NCBI RefSeq assembly: GCF_040954835.1
Contig: NC_090706.1
Location: 38,635,148 to 38,699,147, forward strand
Length of the DNA: 64,000 nucleotides
DNA from: Lepisosteus oculatus
Lineage: Eukaryota > Chordata > Actinopteri > Semionotiformes > Lepisosteidae
Direction: 5' to 3'
Shown: piece by piece, positions 35,629 through 45,410 of the stretch
Layout of the letters: every line of letters begins with the position of its first letter
Numbering within the stretch: the stretch's first letter is position 1
The notes under the pieces: generated by a model
What the model was told of the DNA's origin: nothing
Databases searched by the model: none
What the model saw: the letters and a program-made list of their open reading frames with translations, nothing else
Program-made: the position numbers and the translations under genes

Positions 35629-38600
35629 CTACAACAGCAAAATCAGGGGCAGTCACAGCACTCAGACCTCCACAAGGGATATGGGAAAATAAAGGATCTC
35701 ATGGAAGTAACATGGTGGTACTTTGGCCCATAAAAATACTATAATACGGTCACATACATATATATAGTTGTATAACCGTATTGCACACTCATTAAGGTTT
35801 ATAAACATATGTTTTTATTTTGGGTGTTTATTTGTGTTTTGCATATTTTTCTGCATATCTAGAACTTTCTTAGATTCAAAAACGAATGAAAGCAGGTATC
35901 AAGTCATCTCTGGCTTGGGGTACGTTCTGTGTGGAGTGTGCATGCTCCTCTGTGGTCATGTGGGTTTCACCGTGTGGTTTCCTCTTGAAGGCACACTGGC
36001 TAGCGTGTTCCCTGCAGTGGAGGGGTGCTCCCTTGTTCAGCTACAATGCCATGGAGGCAGGACAGCTTTAACCCTTTACTAAACATCAAGTCTCAAATAT
36101 ACAAACGCATTTGATATATGCGTCGTAAATATTCATCCAATAAAGCTGCTAATGTTTTATTAGATATTCCTAACGTGTAACTTCCATTGCAAAGATCACC
36201 ATAGACATTAGTTTTTTTCCAGCAATAGTCTGTTTCTAATTGGAGCAATTGGATTACTGTGTACAAAATAATCTGTGCATGTATCATAATATGCACGTGT
36301 ATATATCCGTAAGATGTCTCCAGCTGGAAGGCGATGAAGATTTATTTGAGAGGGAAAGGAATAATTCTGTATATGGAAATATCCCAGGACAATTCTGTTG
36401 GGAGTCTTCGGACTCCATGAGCAGATTGATAACCGCTGCGCCTGCAGCCCTGTTACACAATGCGCGGGATGCGGTGGCGCAGTTGCTTGTACACACCACA
36501 CGGGGGCGCCTACGGAAAGGCGTCCTCCACAGGTGGACCTACCTGGAGTTCAGGTGAGTTCAGCCGCCCGGGGGGCTGTCCTGCGCAGCCTCGTTCTCAC
36601 AACTTCCTGATCCGTTACCAAACCGGTTCTTTAACATCATTCCTCCCGTGTCTTAGAGTTGGTTAGATTATATATTTTGACCGCAATAAACTTGCAATAA
36701 TGGTTGCAGCGGCGTGTAAGATGTCATCAGGAAATAAAGTTCTAACGCTCGCAGTTTTGACCTGGCCTGCACAGTTTCTGAAAACAGGATTAAGAAACCT
36801 CATAATCTGTTGTCCTTAGTGACATTATTTGCAAGGCACCCTTGTTCCATCTTCAGTGTTTAAAATCACTTGCTCAGTAGCAGCCAAAGAGAAAGCAATA
36901 GAAATGCGATACGGATATATACTGTATATATCACAATACCGGGCTAAAGTCTAAATGGAAGAAGGCGTGTCGTGTGTTTGATGTTTGTAAAGCAAGGTGT
37001 GTGTTTGCATTCTCTATCAATTGTCACGTATCCTGTTTTTCAGAAACAGTATTCCGGAACTTCCCAGCCTCTGGATTCATTCTATCTTGTTATCTGACCG
37101 GACAAGTAAAAATAATAAAAACAAACGACTCCTGGAAATCTAACAGCACCGCTCACCACAGAATCGAAAAACGATCTCGGCGCTCTTGCAGTCGGAACTG
37201 AGAATGCGGTAGAAGTTCTGCACAATGTAATTAATCTCGCCATCGTGAAGGCATTAACTTTATAGATCATTTTCATCTTGTAGACAACGTGGGGAGGCAA
37301 TTCAAAAGGCAAACAGAAATCTTGGCCAAACAGAAGTGTTTTCAAGATCCAAAACCTGGAAACTTAGTTTTTCAGGACTAGGAGCATATTGAAATTAAGA
37401 GATATTACATTTTAAGAGGTACAATCTACAGGTATGACTTAATTTAGAACATCGCATACAATTCTGGTGACCAAAAAACATACTGTTGATCTAGAATTAG
37501 TGCAGAGAGGGGAAGCCCGATACCTTCCCAGGTTTTTGAAGAATATCCTTTATCAGACCAGCTAAAGGAACCGAATATATTTAGTGTGTAACAGAGACAG
37601 AGCACAATAGAACCGACTCCAGCAGGAGAAATCGCCTGAGGCCTTGACAAAGCCAACCCAAGCGTCTTCGGAATCGAGGGAGAAACACATACCAGAGTTT
37701 ACTGAAGAAAACCGCAGGGACGTGTACCGAACACTGTGATCAGGAGGCACTTCTTTACCCAAAGAGTTGTGGGAGTGTGGAACAAGCTGTCGAGTCATGG
37801 TGACAAAAAAAAGTCAATAACCTGGTTTCTGTCAGGAAACAGCAGGACAAGATCCTTGTGTGAATTAGCGATTAATTGCTTGGCAGGCCAGATGCACCGA
37901 ATGGCCGCGCATCCTTCAGAACCTGACTGTAAGTTCTTACCAGTTTCTCCAGGGTGATTGTTCTTTGTGCCTCAGAGGGTTCTGATTTTAGCTGCCCCAC
38001 AGCTGCCACTCTGTAGCTTGGACTCTGCAGAACACATATTTCTCAATGGAAAACATTCTAGCTAGCTACAGGCACAGCCAAGGGCTGTCATGGACTGCTC
38101 ACTGAACGCACACTACCGCTGGGCACAGCTAGCAAGGAAATCTGATACTGTATTGTTTGCAAACTCCTAGAGACCCTGCTTTCTTTAACTCGAGTTTCCT
38201 CCTAGCACACACCATATTTGGCTTGAGATATAGCAGGACTGTTCAACATGGGACCGAGGACAACATCCCTTTGCTTATTGTTGTATTCTGGGAGGTTTAA
38301 TTGAATACTGGTGCCATCTTTCTAATGCTTTCTGCAATTGACTTACAGAAGCCTGCGGGACTTTGGGTGCTCACAATGCATGCCAGTGGATGGCATAATT
38401 TTGACACCTCCATGTACAGTATGTACTCTGTCTGCATGCCCTGCACACTGCAATATCTGATTTCACAAAAATGTTCCCTCGGTGGGTGCCACAGTGGTGC
38501 AGTGGATAACGTCCCTGCCCCTGAGTTCAATTCTGGACCTGGGGCACTGTCTGCATGGAGTTAGTAAGTTCACTTTGTGCTCATGCTGGTTTCCTCCAGG

Positions 38601-41600
38601 TGCTCTGGTTTCCCTTTCACAGTCCAAAGACAGATTGGTAGGGTAACTGGCTTCTGCGAAAACTGATCCTGGTGTGAGCGTGCATGTGTTTGTATAGATG
38701 GATTGGCGTCTATCTAGATTGGCGTCAACAGATCCTATATACCGTCCTATCCAGGGTATATCCTGCCTTGCCCCTGTTGCTTGCTGGGATAGGCCCTGAC
38801 TCCCTCGCGCCCCTGAATCGGATGAAGTAGTTAAAAAATGAATGGATGGCGTCGCTGTGCAGCATGCAATCTCTTTATCCCTGCTACTGCGCAACATTAA
38901 GTAACTCAATAAATAGCCCTGTATCAAATAAAGCTACAGCAGGCACAGGCAGGTAATTTTACATGCTAGATATCAACTGCTGATTGCTGGGGTGTGGCAG
39001 GAGGTTGGTATTATTCACAAAGCCAACTCTGCAATAACCGCGCAGCTATAGTGGTGTCTGCACACAGGCTACGACCTGCTCTGCAATACAGGCAAATATT
39101 TGGACAAGACTGCGTGCCACAGCCTGAGATTGGGTAGACCTGTCCACCCCCATCTCCACCATTCACCCGCCATCTCCAGGCCAGTCTAGGGAGCGTGGCT
39201 AATCAGGGTTATGAACACTACAGCTGCCCTTATGAAGTCCCTGGAACACTAGGGCACCTGGAGAGCGGCCTGCTTCCGGCGCATCAATCAGACTCGGGCC
39301 TCCTGTGGGTGGGGTGTCTGTCCGTAACGACATAGTGGCAACTGCCCCACACCAGGGGATCGAGAAGGGGCAGAGAAATTCTAATGAAGGGCGTGCTAGC
39401 TGGTTCCCCTACCTCGGCACCGGCGCTCCTTTGTGTGGGCGGAAAGCTCTGTGCTCCAGCCTCTTCTCCCCCGGCAGGAGACAGAGGATTTCCTCCGCTC
39501 CGATCCTCCGGACAAGGGTGGAAGAGGCCAGAGGAGCTTCTCTGTTTCGATCGCGCCCTGATGCCCGTCTCCCTCAGGCAAGCTCATCCACCCCTCCCCA
39601 CTTTTCAATAAGTAATTGTGTTCTGCTGGTGGCAGCTCTGCAAGTCTTCTTTTTTATACTTCAGCTTTATTAAGTGGATCATCACTTTCTTTACTTATTT
39701 GCCTTCAACATGGCTGGTAATTTTAGCTTTGAACCATTGCAGTTTTAGTTCAGATATTTTTGTTGGGGACTTTGCACCCCTTAGTGGAAGGGTGTCAAAA
39801 AACAACAGTGATGGATTGTGAAGGTTGGGGCATCAGACTGTTAATCGATGGCGTCTGCCCGCAGACCGGGCCACGCTGGGCGGCCGAGTCTCGGATCGCG
39901 CCAGGCACCGAGGCAGCCCTTAAATTGCAGCTTTAATGGAGCGCGTCAGATGATGGCTCTCAGCACACCGCTTCCCAAACGCATTTCTCCCGACCTTCGA
40001 CCCCTTTCCTGCTGCCGTTGGCTCTCAATAGACTCTCTCAGGTCAGGAGGCCCCCTGCTCCGTCGGCAGTTCAGACATCACAGCTGCCTCAGCTCCTGCC
40101 TCTCGCCGAACGTCCAGAGCGTCAGAGGAAGGCTATCGGATGTCCTTAATTCACAATTCCAGGATGAATAATGTATTTGCAGCATTGCGTACACGCTCTC
40201 TACGAGACAGAGTGCTTTGCCCTTGTTGATGTCGTGTGGAGACTGTCTAAATAGTTCTCCATCAGCCGGTATCAAGTTTACAGCAGGCACGGCAGCAGAA
40301 GAAAAACACTGGAATATTTTAACGATGATCAAAGCCAGGCCTTTGCAAAACTGGCGTTACAGATTCCAGAAAGATGAAAGCCCGTTCTTCCCAGGGGCCT
40401 TGCTTTACTTGTACTGCCTGGGGGAGCTGTGGGCTCTGCTGGCTGTAGCAGCCTGTACTACTGTGCATCAGTCCCACAGAGGGCCAATACACAGACACAC
40501 CCATTGCTCCTCCACCGTCTGAGGAGGCAGTCCCCTGCCATTAGAGCCGAGGGCACTGGATTTGTTGCTGCTAGGTAACCACCGCCATTCATGTACCCAC
40601 CGAGACCTGTGGGCTGCCCATCAGGATCACGTCTGTGTGGACTGCACGAGCTGCACAATGGAGTGGCTAATGAATTGTAGGCAGGAGACGAGAAAGGGGA
40701 AAGAGAACCAATTATGTGGTAAAAGCAAAATGGCGTTTGGGGGGGGATTCCGCCCTGATGGATAACATTCAGGAACTCAATTCTAACGTCCTCTTTCCAA
40801 ACCTTCCGGACATCAAGCCAAGCTTTGGTTCAAAAAAACCTACAAGCATCCCACCGCTGATCAGGCGTCGAAGCCTTCAGCCGAAGGAGCTCTGCGACAT
40901 AAGCACACCCCAAGAGAGCTCAATCCACAGGTATTCGCAATCAAGTAACAAGACAAAACAAAACGAAAAACACATTCATGGCAGTACTTGTCCTACACAT
41001 TGTCATTTTGACAAAACCCGTTAATACCACATGACCAAACGGAAATACTATGATTCAATGTCGTCCTTGATTACACCCATCTCTGAACTGACTCAGCCTG
41101 TTCAATCATGCCGGAACCAGTGCCACAAAATAACAAGAATCAAATGGGATCTAGCCCGTCTGATACAAGTCTAGAAGAGCTGAACCTTTTTAGTCTTGAA
41201 CACAAACATTGTTTCCCTGTTAAAGAACAGGGAAACACAAACCGGAGGACATAATCCAAGTACATTTAAAAGAGAATTCAAGGAATTTCAGACCAAAGGC
41301 TGTGGGAATCTGGAACAAGTTACCCAGCCGTCTCATTGAAGCTGAAAACCTCCATCAGGTACTGCCATGTGACCTCTTGCTTGTAACCACTGTTGTGCTA
41401 TACTAGGCAACTCATATCTCATGAGACACATCAACAGTAGGAGAGATCCAGGTGCGATTCTTTTATTAATAGGAAGCACGAGGTTTTTAAAATAAAAACA
41501 CTCGAGACTGGCTGGAGAAGCTCTCGAGACGCACACAGCCCCCGACCGTTAATGACGCTCGCCGAAAGGAAAACGCGATGGGGACTGTGGCGAGGAACCG

Positions 41601-41734
41601 CAAGAGCCTGGACATCATTCGAAACTGTGCAAACACACAGGATCCCTTTAGTATTCTCATCGGAGCATTTATTAGAATACCCTGCAGCGGAGCTCTCGAG
41701 TTCGGTTGCCAGGCTTCGGGCTCAGCTGGTGTGA
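31183..41734 (+). CDS. Unrecognised protein-coding gene, five coding exons, 269 residues
   Basis: Five plus-strand exons (31183-31242, 36324-36553, 39478-39577, 40773-40930, 41473-41734) join into one open frame. The intron phases agree at every junction (0, 2, 0, 2). The start ATG has a strong context (AACATGG); a weaker in-frame ATG lies 18 bases upstream. Three introns use GT-AG and intron 3 uses GC-AG (CTCAG|GCAAGC). A TGA at 41732 is followed by a short 3' UTR with AATAAA at 41866. The protein is basic, with an Arg-rich middle (IRRRSLQPKEL, also a PKA-like RRRS site), a Trp-rich stretch near residue 220 (TRWGLWRGTARAW) and a C-terminus VARLRAQLV. I see no signal peptide, membrane segment, zinc motif or catalytic signature. 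I do not recognise the family. No counterpart is annotated at this place (between MIR143HG and CSNK1A1) in human as far as I know. The upstream X-box makes a ciliary or sperm protein possible, but that is speculation. Confidence 0.72.
32886..32958 (+). pseudogene. Decayed tRNA-Val copy
   Basis: AGTGGTTATCACGTTC (32899-32914), then CCTCGCATGCGCAAGGT and TTTGAAACCAGGCAGAAACA, follow eukaryotic tRNA-Val from the D arm to the acceptor end. The 5' acceptor strand (should start GTTT) no longer pairs, the T stem is broken, and the loop reads CGC in place of a Val anticodon. It is a pseudogene or the head of a tRNA-Val-derived SINE. Confidence 0.6.
33385..33492 (+). mobile_element. CR1/L2-type LINE 3' end fragment
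   Basis: It holds the family's terminal string: 'CTTGGCTTCCTTCAAGAAAC', then 'TTAGCTACTACC' and 'CGATGGGCCAAACTGCCTCC'. Only the last part of the reverse transcriptase and the tail remain. Confidence 0.65.
35550..35627. repeat. (TG)n microsatellite, about 38 repeats
   Basis: Uninterrupted GT/TG dinucleotide repeat of 77-78 bases within intron 1 of the unrecognised gene. It is likely length-polymorphic and able to adopt Z-DNA. Confidence 0.97.
36324..36553 (+). CDS. Unrecognised gene, coding exon 2 (76 codons plus 2 nt)
   Basis: The acceptor is TGTCTCCAG|C and the donor TTCAG|GTGAGT is near consensus. The exon begins LEGDEDLFERERNNSVYGN and ends HRWTYLEF. The second half is CpG- and GC3-rich, unlike the flanking intron, which supports coding. 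A helix-like ALLHNARDAVAQLLVH segment lies in the middle. Confidence 0.7.
36496..36509 (+). promoter_or_regulatory. CTCF-like motif inside exon 2
   Basis: CCACACGGGGGCGC has the strong GGGGGCGC half of the CTCF core but two mismatches in the 5' half. It overlaps a coding exon, so codon constraint alone may explain it. Confidence 0.15.
37400..37925 (+). mobile_element. CR1/L2-type LINE fragment in intron 2
   Basis: It begins with the 'TTCTGGTGACC' region. It then encodes 'HFFTQRVVGVWNKL', the C-terminal hallmark of CR1/L2 reverse transcriptases, and ends near 'GGCAGGCCAGATGCACCGAATGG'. Stops and indels break the frame, so it is inactive. Confidence 0.75.
38480..38849 (+). repeat. SINE of the V-SINE/DANA-like core type
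   Basis: The head 'CACAGTGGTGCAGTGGATAAC' with a B-box-like GAGTTCAATTC is followed by the core 'GGTTTCCTCCAGGTGCTCTG' and 'CACAGTCCAAAGACA', then 'TATCCTGCCTTG', 'GCTGGGATAGGC' and a GAATGGATGG tail. This is the arrangement of tRNA-derived SINEs widespread in fishes. The copy is diverged and carries an internal duplication of GATTGGCGTC. It lies in intron 2 of the unrecognised gene. Confidence 0.85.
39478..39577 (+). CDS. Unrecognised gene, coding exon 3 (33 codons)
   Basis: It has a strong polypyrimidine tract and acceptor (CTCTTCTCCCCCGGCAG|G). It enters in phase 2, exactly complementing exon 2, and leaves in phase 0. The donor is CTCAG|GCAAGC, a GC-type 5' splice site in the classic AG|GCAAG context. 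The peptide is Arg/Ser-rich (RQRISSAPILRTR... FRSRPDARLPQ). Confidence 0.68.
40773..40930 (+). CDS. Unrecognised gene, coding exon 4 (52 codons plus 2 nt)
   Basis: The acceptor ATAACATTCAG|G is in phase 0, and the donor is CCACAG|GTATTC. It encodes ELNSNVLFPNLPDIKPSFGS and then a proline- and arginine-rich part (IPPLIRRRSLQPKEL). The composition suggests an extended or disordered, possibly scaffold-binding segment. Confidence 0.68.
41125..41372 (+). mobile_element. CR1/L2-type LINE fragment in intron 4
   Basis: It contains 'GAGCTGAACCTTTTTAGTCTTGAACA', split by an insertion from 'GGCTGTGGGAATCTGGAAC' and 'CATTGAAGCTGAAAACC'. These are the same blocks as in the copy at 54.6 kb. It ends about 100 bases before exon 5 of the unrecognised gene. 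Confidence 0.7.
41473..41734 (+). CDS. Unrecognised gene, coding exon 5 and stop
   Basis: The acceptor is TTCTTTTATTAATAG|G, with a good pyrimidine tract, entering in phase 2 as exon 4 requires. The 86 codons begin KHEVFKIKTLETGW, pass through TRWGLWRGTARAW and IPLVFSSEHLLEYP, and end VARLRAQLV then TGA (41732-41734). A decayed LINE copy ends about 100 bases upstream. Confidence 0.7.
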
Positions 41735-41859
41735 CGCGAGAAGAGGGCTGACTCATCCATCTCAGAAACGCAGTGTGGGACGAGAGGACAAAACAGGTGA
41801 TTGACGCTCCACTGCTGTCACATCAACAGAACGGCTGTTGCTATTGTTAGTCTAACCTT

Positions 41860-41871
41860 TTTATTAATAAA
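41860..41871. terminator. Bidirectional poly(A) signal palindrome
   Basis: TTTATTAATAAA is its own reverse complement and so presents AATAAA on both strands (plus 41866-41871, minus 41860-41865). On + it lies 132 bases after the stop of the unrecognised gene. On - it is a candidate distal poly(A) signal for CSNK1A1, followed by a GT-rich stretch (GTTCTGTTGATGTG). Use by the plus gene is likely; use by CSNK1A1 is inference. Confidence 0.6.
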
Positions 41872-41889
41872 CAAGGCCAATCTCATCGT

Positions 41890-43845
41890 TGCCATAAGTA
41901 CAACACTAAAACCCAACTACAGCAGCACCCATAAGCTTTAGTAGAATAATGTCTAAGACATTTTGCACTGCAAGCAAATTAAGGTTCCCATCCAATTCAA
42001 ACTGAAGCTGTTACTTCTAAACAGGACATTGGTTTAATATTCAGGTTGCCCTTCTGGGCTGAACGCTAGATGGACGCCAGCTCATATTACAAGGTGCCAG
42101 AGAAATCAATGCTACCACTTGCTTAACAGCAACATCCTTCCTGCTGGAAATCCCCATCTCTGACCCTGCCACTCATAAAACTGAGCAGCACTAGCGCCAA
42201 GGAGATACAGGGCAACTTCAAAACTCTTCCCAAGGTGAAATGAAAGATGCACAGACATGACATGCAAGGTGGCGTGCTGAAGTATGAACAGGACTGCTGG
42301 TTTTAGTTTTTTGGATAAGTTCAAAATACTGTAACCTAAAAAACCAGAGAACCACTGCAAAACAGTTAAGAGGATTCTGTTGACCTTATAACCAGGTGTG
42401 CTACGAATTTAACACAGTAGGAGAAAAGGAAGACTACCCCCTATATATAAAAGGTCTATGAATTCTACAAAATGGATAGAATCGTGGTCAAGGTAAAAAA
42501 AAAACAGGACTTAAATCTTTGTTCTAAACTAAAGACAGCAATAGGGACAATCTCTCCCAAGACCCCAAAATCTTACAAGTTATGCTCTTATCCATGAACA
42601 CATCTTTTGTCCCAAGAGTTCCAGCTTCCAGGTTTGGAGAATTAACCCTCTGGTAAAACCTTTTTAGACTGCAAACATAAATGGGATACCCGTTACTGCA
42701 CCTCGACATACTAACAAAAAACTGCTTACTCTAGGGAGATGCTTTATGCACGTAAATGACTTTTTCTTGCTTCAGACTAGAGTGACGCCACTGTAACAAT
42801 GAGTTTCTCACCATGGCCAGCTTATATAACAGAAAAGGAAGTAACTTCCAGCCCAACACAAAGGATCATTCTGAATAAAAATCCTTGGGACATGAAAATG
42901 CTTATGGGCCAGTAGTGGTGCCAAATCAACCAGGAAAAGTTGTAATACTCCATTTCAATGTTTGACTTGCACCTTTCTGCCACCTCCTCTGCATTTAAGT
43001 AGGGGTGCATTTTAGAAAACAGTAGTGTTTGTCACTTGGTTTTAACTACCCCAACGCAAATCATTCCCAGCTGGTGAAAACCAGTCCCTCAAGGTTAGCA
43101 ATGTTGATCTCAACGAGAGCTTTAGTCTTTAAATTTCATGTGGGGAGCCTGTCTGGTGAAGAAAGGATGTGTAAAGCACAGGAAAAAAAACTAAACCTTG
43201 AGGGGCTGATGCCCTGCATCCTCGTGGGAAAGGACTGGGTGGTACATGTATAAACCTCTGTTAGCTGAACTGCAATTTCTGCAACAGGTAAGAAAGGTCA
43301 GAAATGAACCAATCAATCCAATTTAAAATCTGGACATTCAACCCTTGCAATCCCATCAGCATCACAAAAGTATATAACTGCTTGAGCTTCTATATAAAAG
43401 GCATGCACTCTTCCCACAAAGAAAACACTCGCCACATTTTTCTTTTAATCTGTCGTATGCGACTGCACAGTAATTAGATGCATAGATTGTTACAGGACTT
43501 CAAATGGGGGCTGTCCAAGGAAATGGGAGTCCAGCAAAAGATGCGGCCTTGTTCCCGAACTCCAGGTACTTAACATGGACGCTGCAAAAAACACGAAAGG
43601 CTCATGATGCTTTCAAACAAGATGGTGGGATTGGTTTTTGAGAGAGAAACAAGATGTGTGAGAAATGAAGCCATGAAAGAGAAAATAAAAGGAACAAAGC
43701 AAAACAATATCCAGTGTTCAACAGTAAAGGTTCCCACCCAGTCCACGGACCAGACTTTCCAAGGTAAAGCGGGATTTGAGATTAGAAGGCAGAAGTTTTG
43801 AATTACACAGTACACTGGAACAGCGGTTCTGACAAGTAAATTTAA
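41890..43845 (-). other. Between the convergent genes; possible distal CSNK1A1 3' UTR
   Basis: No coding exon is seen. If CSNK1A1 uses the palindromic signal at 41860, this whole stretch is 3' UTR. If it uses AATAAA at 43846-43851 (minus), it is intergenic. Composition does not decide. Confidence 0.35.
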
Positions 43846-45402
43846 TTTATTCTGACATGCTAAAAGGGAATAAATTACACTGTTATAGAATTCCAGCAGT
43901 AAAATATCTTAGGCTGGGTCAGAGGAGTAATAAGGGAGAAGGACAGCCAGCTAACAAGTTACTGGTGTGAATCTGTTGTGGCTAAAGGCTGAGATTAACC
44001 TTTGCTTTCTTCACAAGACTCAGAAGTAAATAGAAAAGAAAACCCTCCAACAACGTTTTTTCCAAATTAATAAAAAAAAACTAACAGAAAAAAAGGCGCT
44101 GCTTCAACCCAGCAGCGCAATATTTCACGGTCGCAGAGAGAAAGTCCCAGAGATATTTTACAAGAGGATCCGCTCCACCGCAGGAAAAAACCAACAGAAA
44201 CAACCCTTTCCTCAAAACGATAAAAATAAAAAAAGGGGAAAAGATACATCTCTATAAAACTGAAAAAAAATTACCTTTACTGATTTAAAAAAATGTATAT
44301 ATATATAAAAAAAGAATAGCATGATACCAGGTGAGTGGGGCGAAAATACTTTGTACATGTTCTTTTGTCTCACAGAACACTGAGGCCATCACAGCAATAA
44401 AATCAACTCTAACAGATGGCGTTTACTTCTTTCAATTAACATGCTGACATGTCCAAACAGAAAACCCCAGATCAATGTGTACAATTATGTTACTTGAGCA
44501 ATTTACTGTACATACAGGTTTAGTTAAGAAGTGATGCCTAATCTGTAATGAATATGCCTGTTTTATTTTTTCAACTGTTTACCAAGTACAATACAGTTAA
44601 TGCAGCGTTCTAAAGAGAAACCTAGTAGTCACTAGAATTTTTTTAAATCTTCACATTAGCTTTTTTATTCTAGCGCGTATCAGCAGGCAGAGTCTTATTT
44701 TACCATTTTTTTAAAAAAAAAAGGTGCCCCGATGTTTGCTAAGTAATCTCTGAACAATGAATTCGATAACGAGGATGTGAACTGATGCCGGAAGGTTCAC
44801 ATCTTTCCATTTCTCTTGAGGTCAAGAACAAAAAGGGAAGAAAAAAAAAAGGTGCATTTAAAATCTATGACATCCTGCTGTGAGGCCTGACTCCTCGGAA
44901 CGCGCCTCGCAGCGGAGCCGTGCCGGAACGGGACAGGGGGGTCGAGCTTCTCCGATGGGAGACGAAGAAGAGGGGCGGGACAAACTCAAGCAGTTCGAGT
45001 CTGGAGAGAGAACTCAGGGAAAAATTGGCATGTGCACAATTATATTCCTCTGTGAGCCAACCACTTACACAGTTTTCAGCTTGAAGAAAGAAACAGGGAG
45101 AGACACCCAAGTCTTCTGGAACAGGACAATAGAAAAGGCTACAGCTTCAAGGCTCCATACATAGCCTGTTCAGTGTGTATATAGTATATACAAACCTATA
45201 TATAGATAGATGCCTGCGCATATTATCTATATATACCGATTACATATATAATATATGAAACGAAAGTCCTTAAACAGCAAAAAATGGTTGCCCACAATGC
45301 CTGGCAGGTTCTTGTGAATTAAAATCCTAGATGCCGGGGAGTGATTAGAAGGCAAATCCTGCTACGACCATTCTGCTCTGCTTCATTACATCACCTTAAT
45401 GC
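43846..45402 (-). other. csnk1a1: CSNK1A1 3' UTR
   Basis: It directly follows the TAA stop. From 45402 to about 44450 the minus strand keeps blocks I recall from the mammalian CSNK1A1 3' UTR in the same order, such as 'GGGCAACCATTTTTTGCTG' near the start and 'GTGACTACTAGGTTTCTC', 'CTGCATTAACTGTATTGTAC' and 'TTGATCTGGGGTTTTCTG' further on. The first minus-strand AATAAA candidates are near 44570 and 44667, with another at 43846-43851. The true end may also lie at the palindrome at 41860. AU-rich hairpins and a Pumilio motif lie near 45.2 kb. Confidence 0.7.
45176..45235 (-). promoter_or_regulatory. Paired hairpins and Pumilio motif in the CSNK1A1 3' UTR
   Basis: TGTATATAGTATATACA (45176-45192) is a palindrome around one base. 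On the transcript strand it presents UGUAUAUA, the Pumilio consensus UGUANAUA. Next to it, TATATATAGATA (45197-45208) and TATCTATATATA (45224-45235) are exact reverse complements enclosing ATGC-CTGC-GCAT, which can extend the stem. The pair starts about 170 nt after the stop codon. Confidence 0.5.
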
Positions 45403-45410
45403 TTAGAAAC
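45403..45410 (-). CDS. csnk1a1: CSNK1A1 last coding exon (GF stop)
   Basis: Acceptor TTTTCTCTTGCAG|GTTTCTAA. The two bases GT complete the Gly codon, TTC is the terminal Phe and TAA the stop. The same 8 bases serve both donor choices of the preceding exon. The rest of the exon is 3' UTR. Confidence 0.93.

Larger units (their letters stand above)
31258..36300 (+). other. First intron of the unrecognised gene
   Basis: About 5 kb without further supported exons. It contains the tRNA-Val pseudogene at 32.9 kb, a LINE fragment at 33.4 kb, an AT-rich TAATTA patch near 34.95 kb and the (TG)n microsatellite at 35.55 kb. Confidence 0.4.

Noticed and set aside
35373..35744. Open frames with long Val-Cys runs
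   Set aside because: These are translations of the (TG)n microsatellite.
38463..38927. 154-codon minus-strand open frame
   Set aside because: It is the antisense of the SINE at 38.48-38.85 kb.
41487..41756. Minus-strand open frame of 89 codons and a second plus frame across the last exon of the new gene
   Set aside because: The plus frame ending RAQLV is the one that matches the splice phase of exon 4 and has the acceptor at 41472. The others are shadows.
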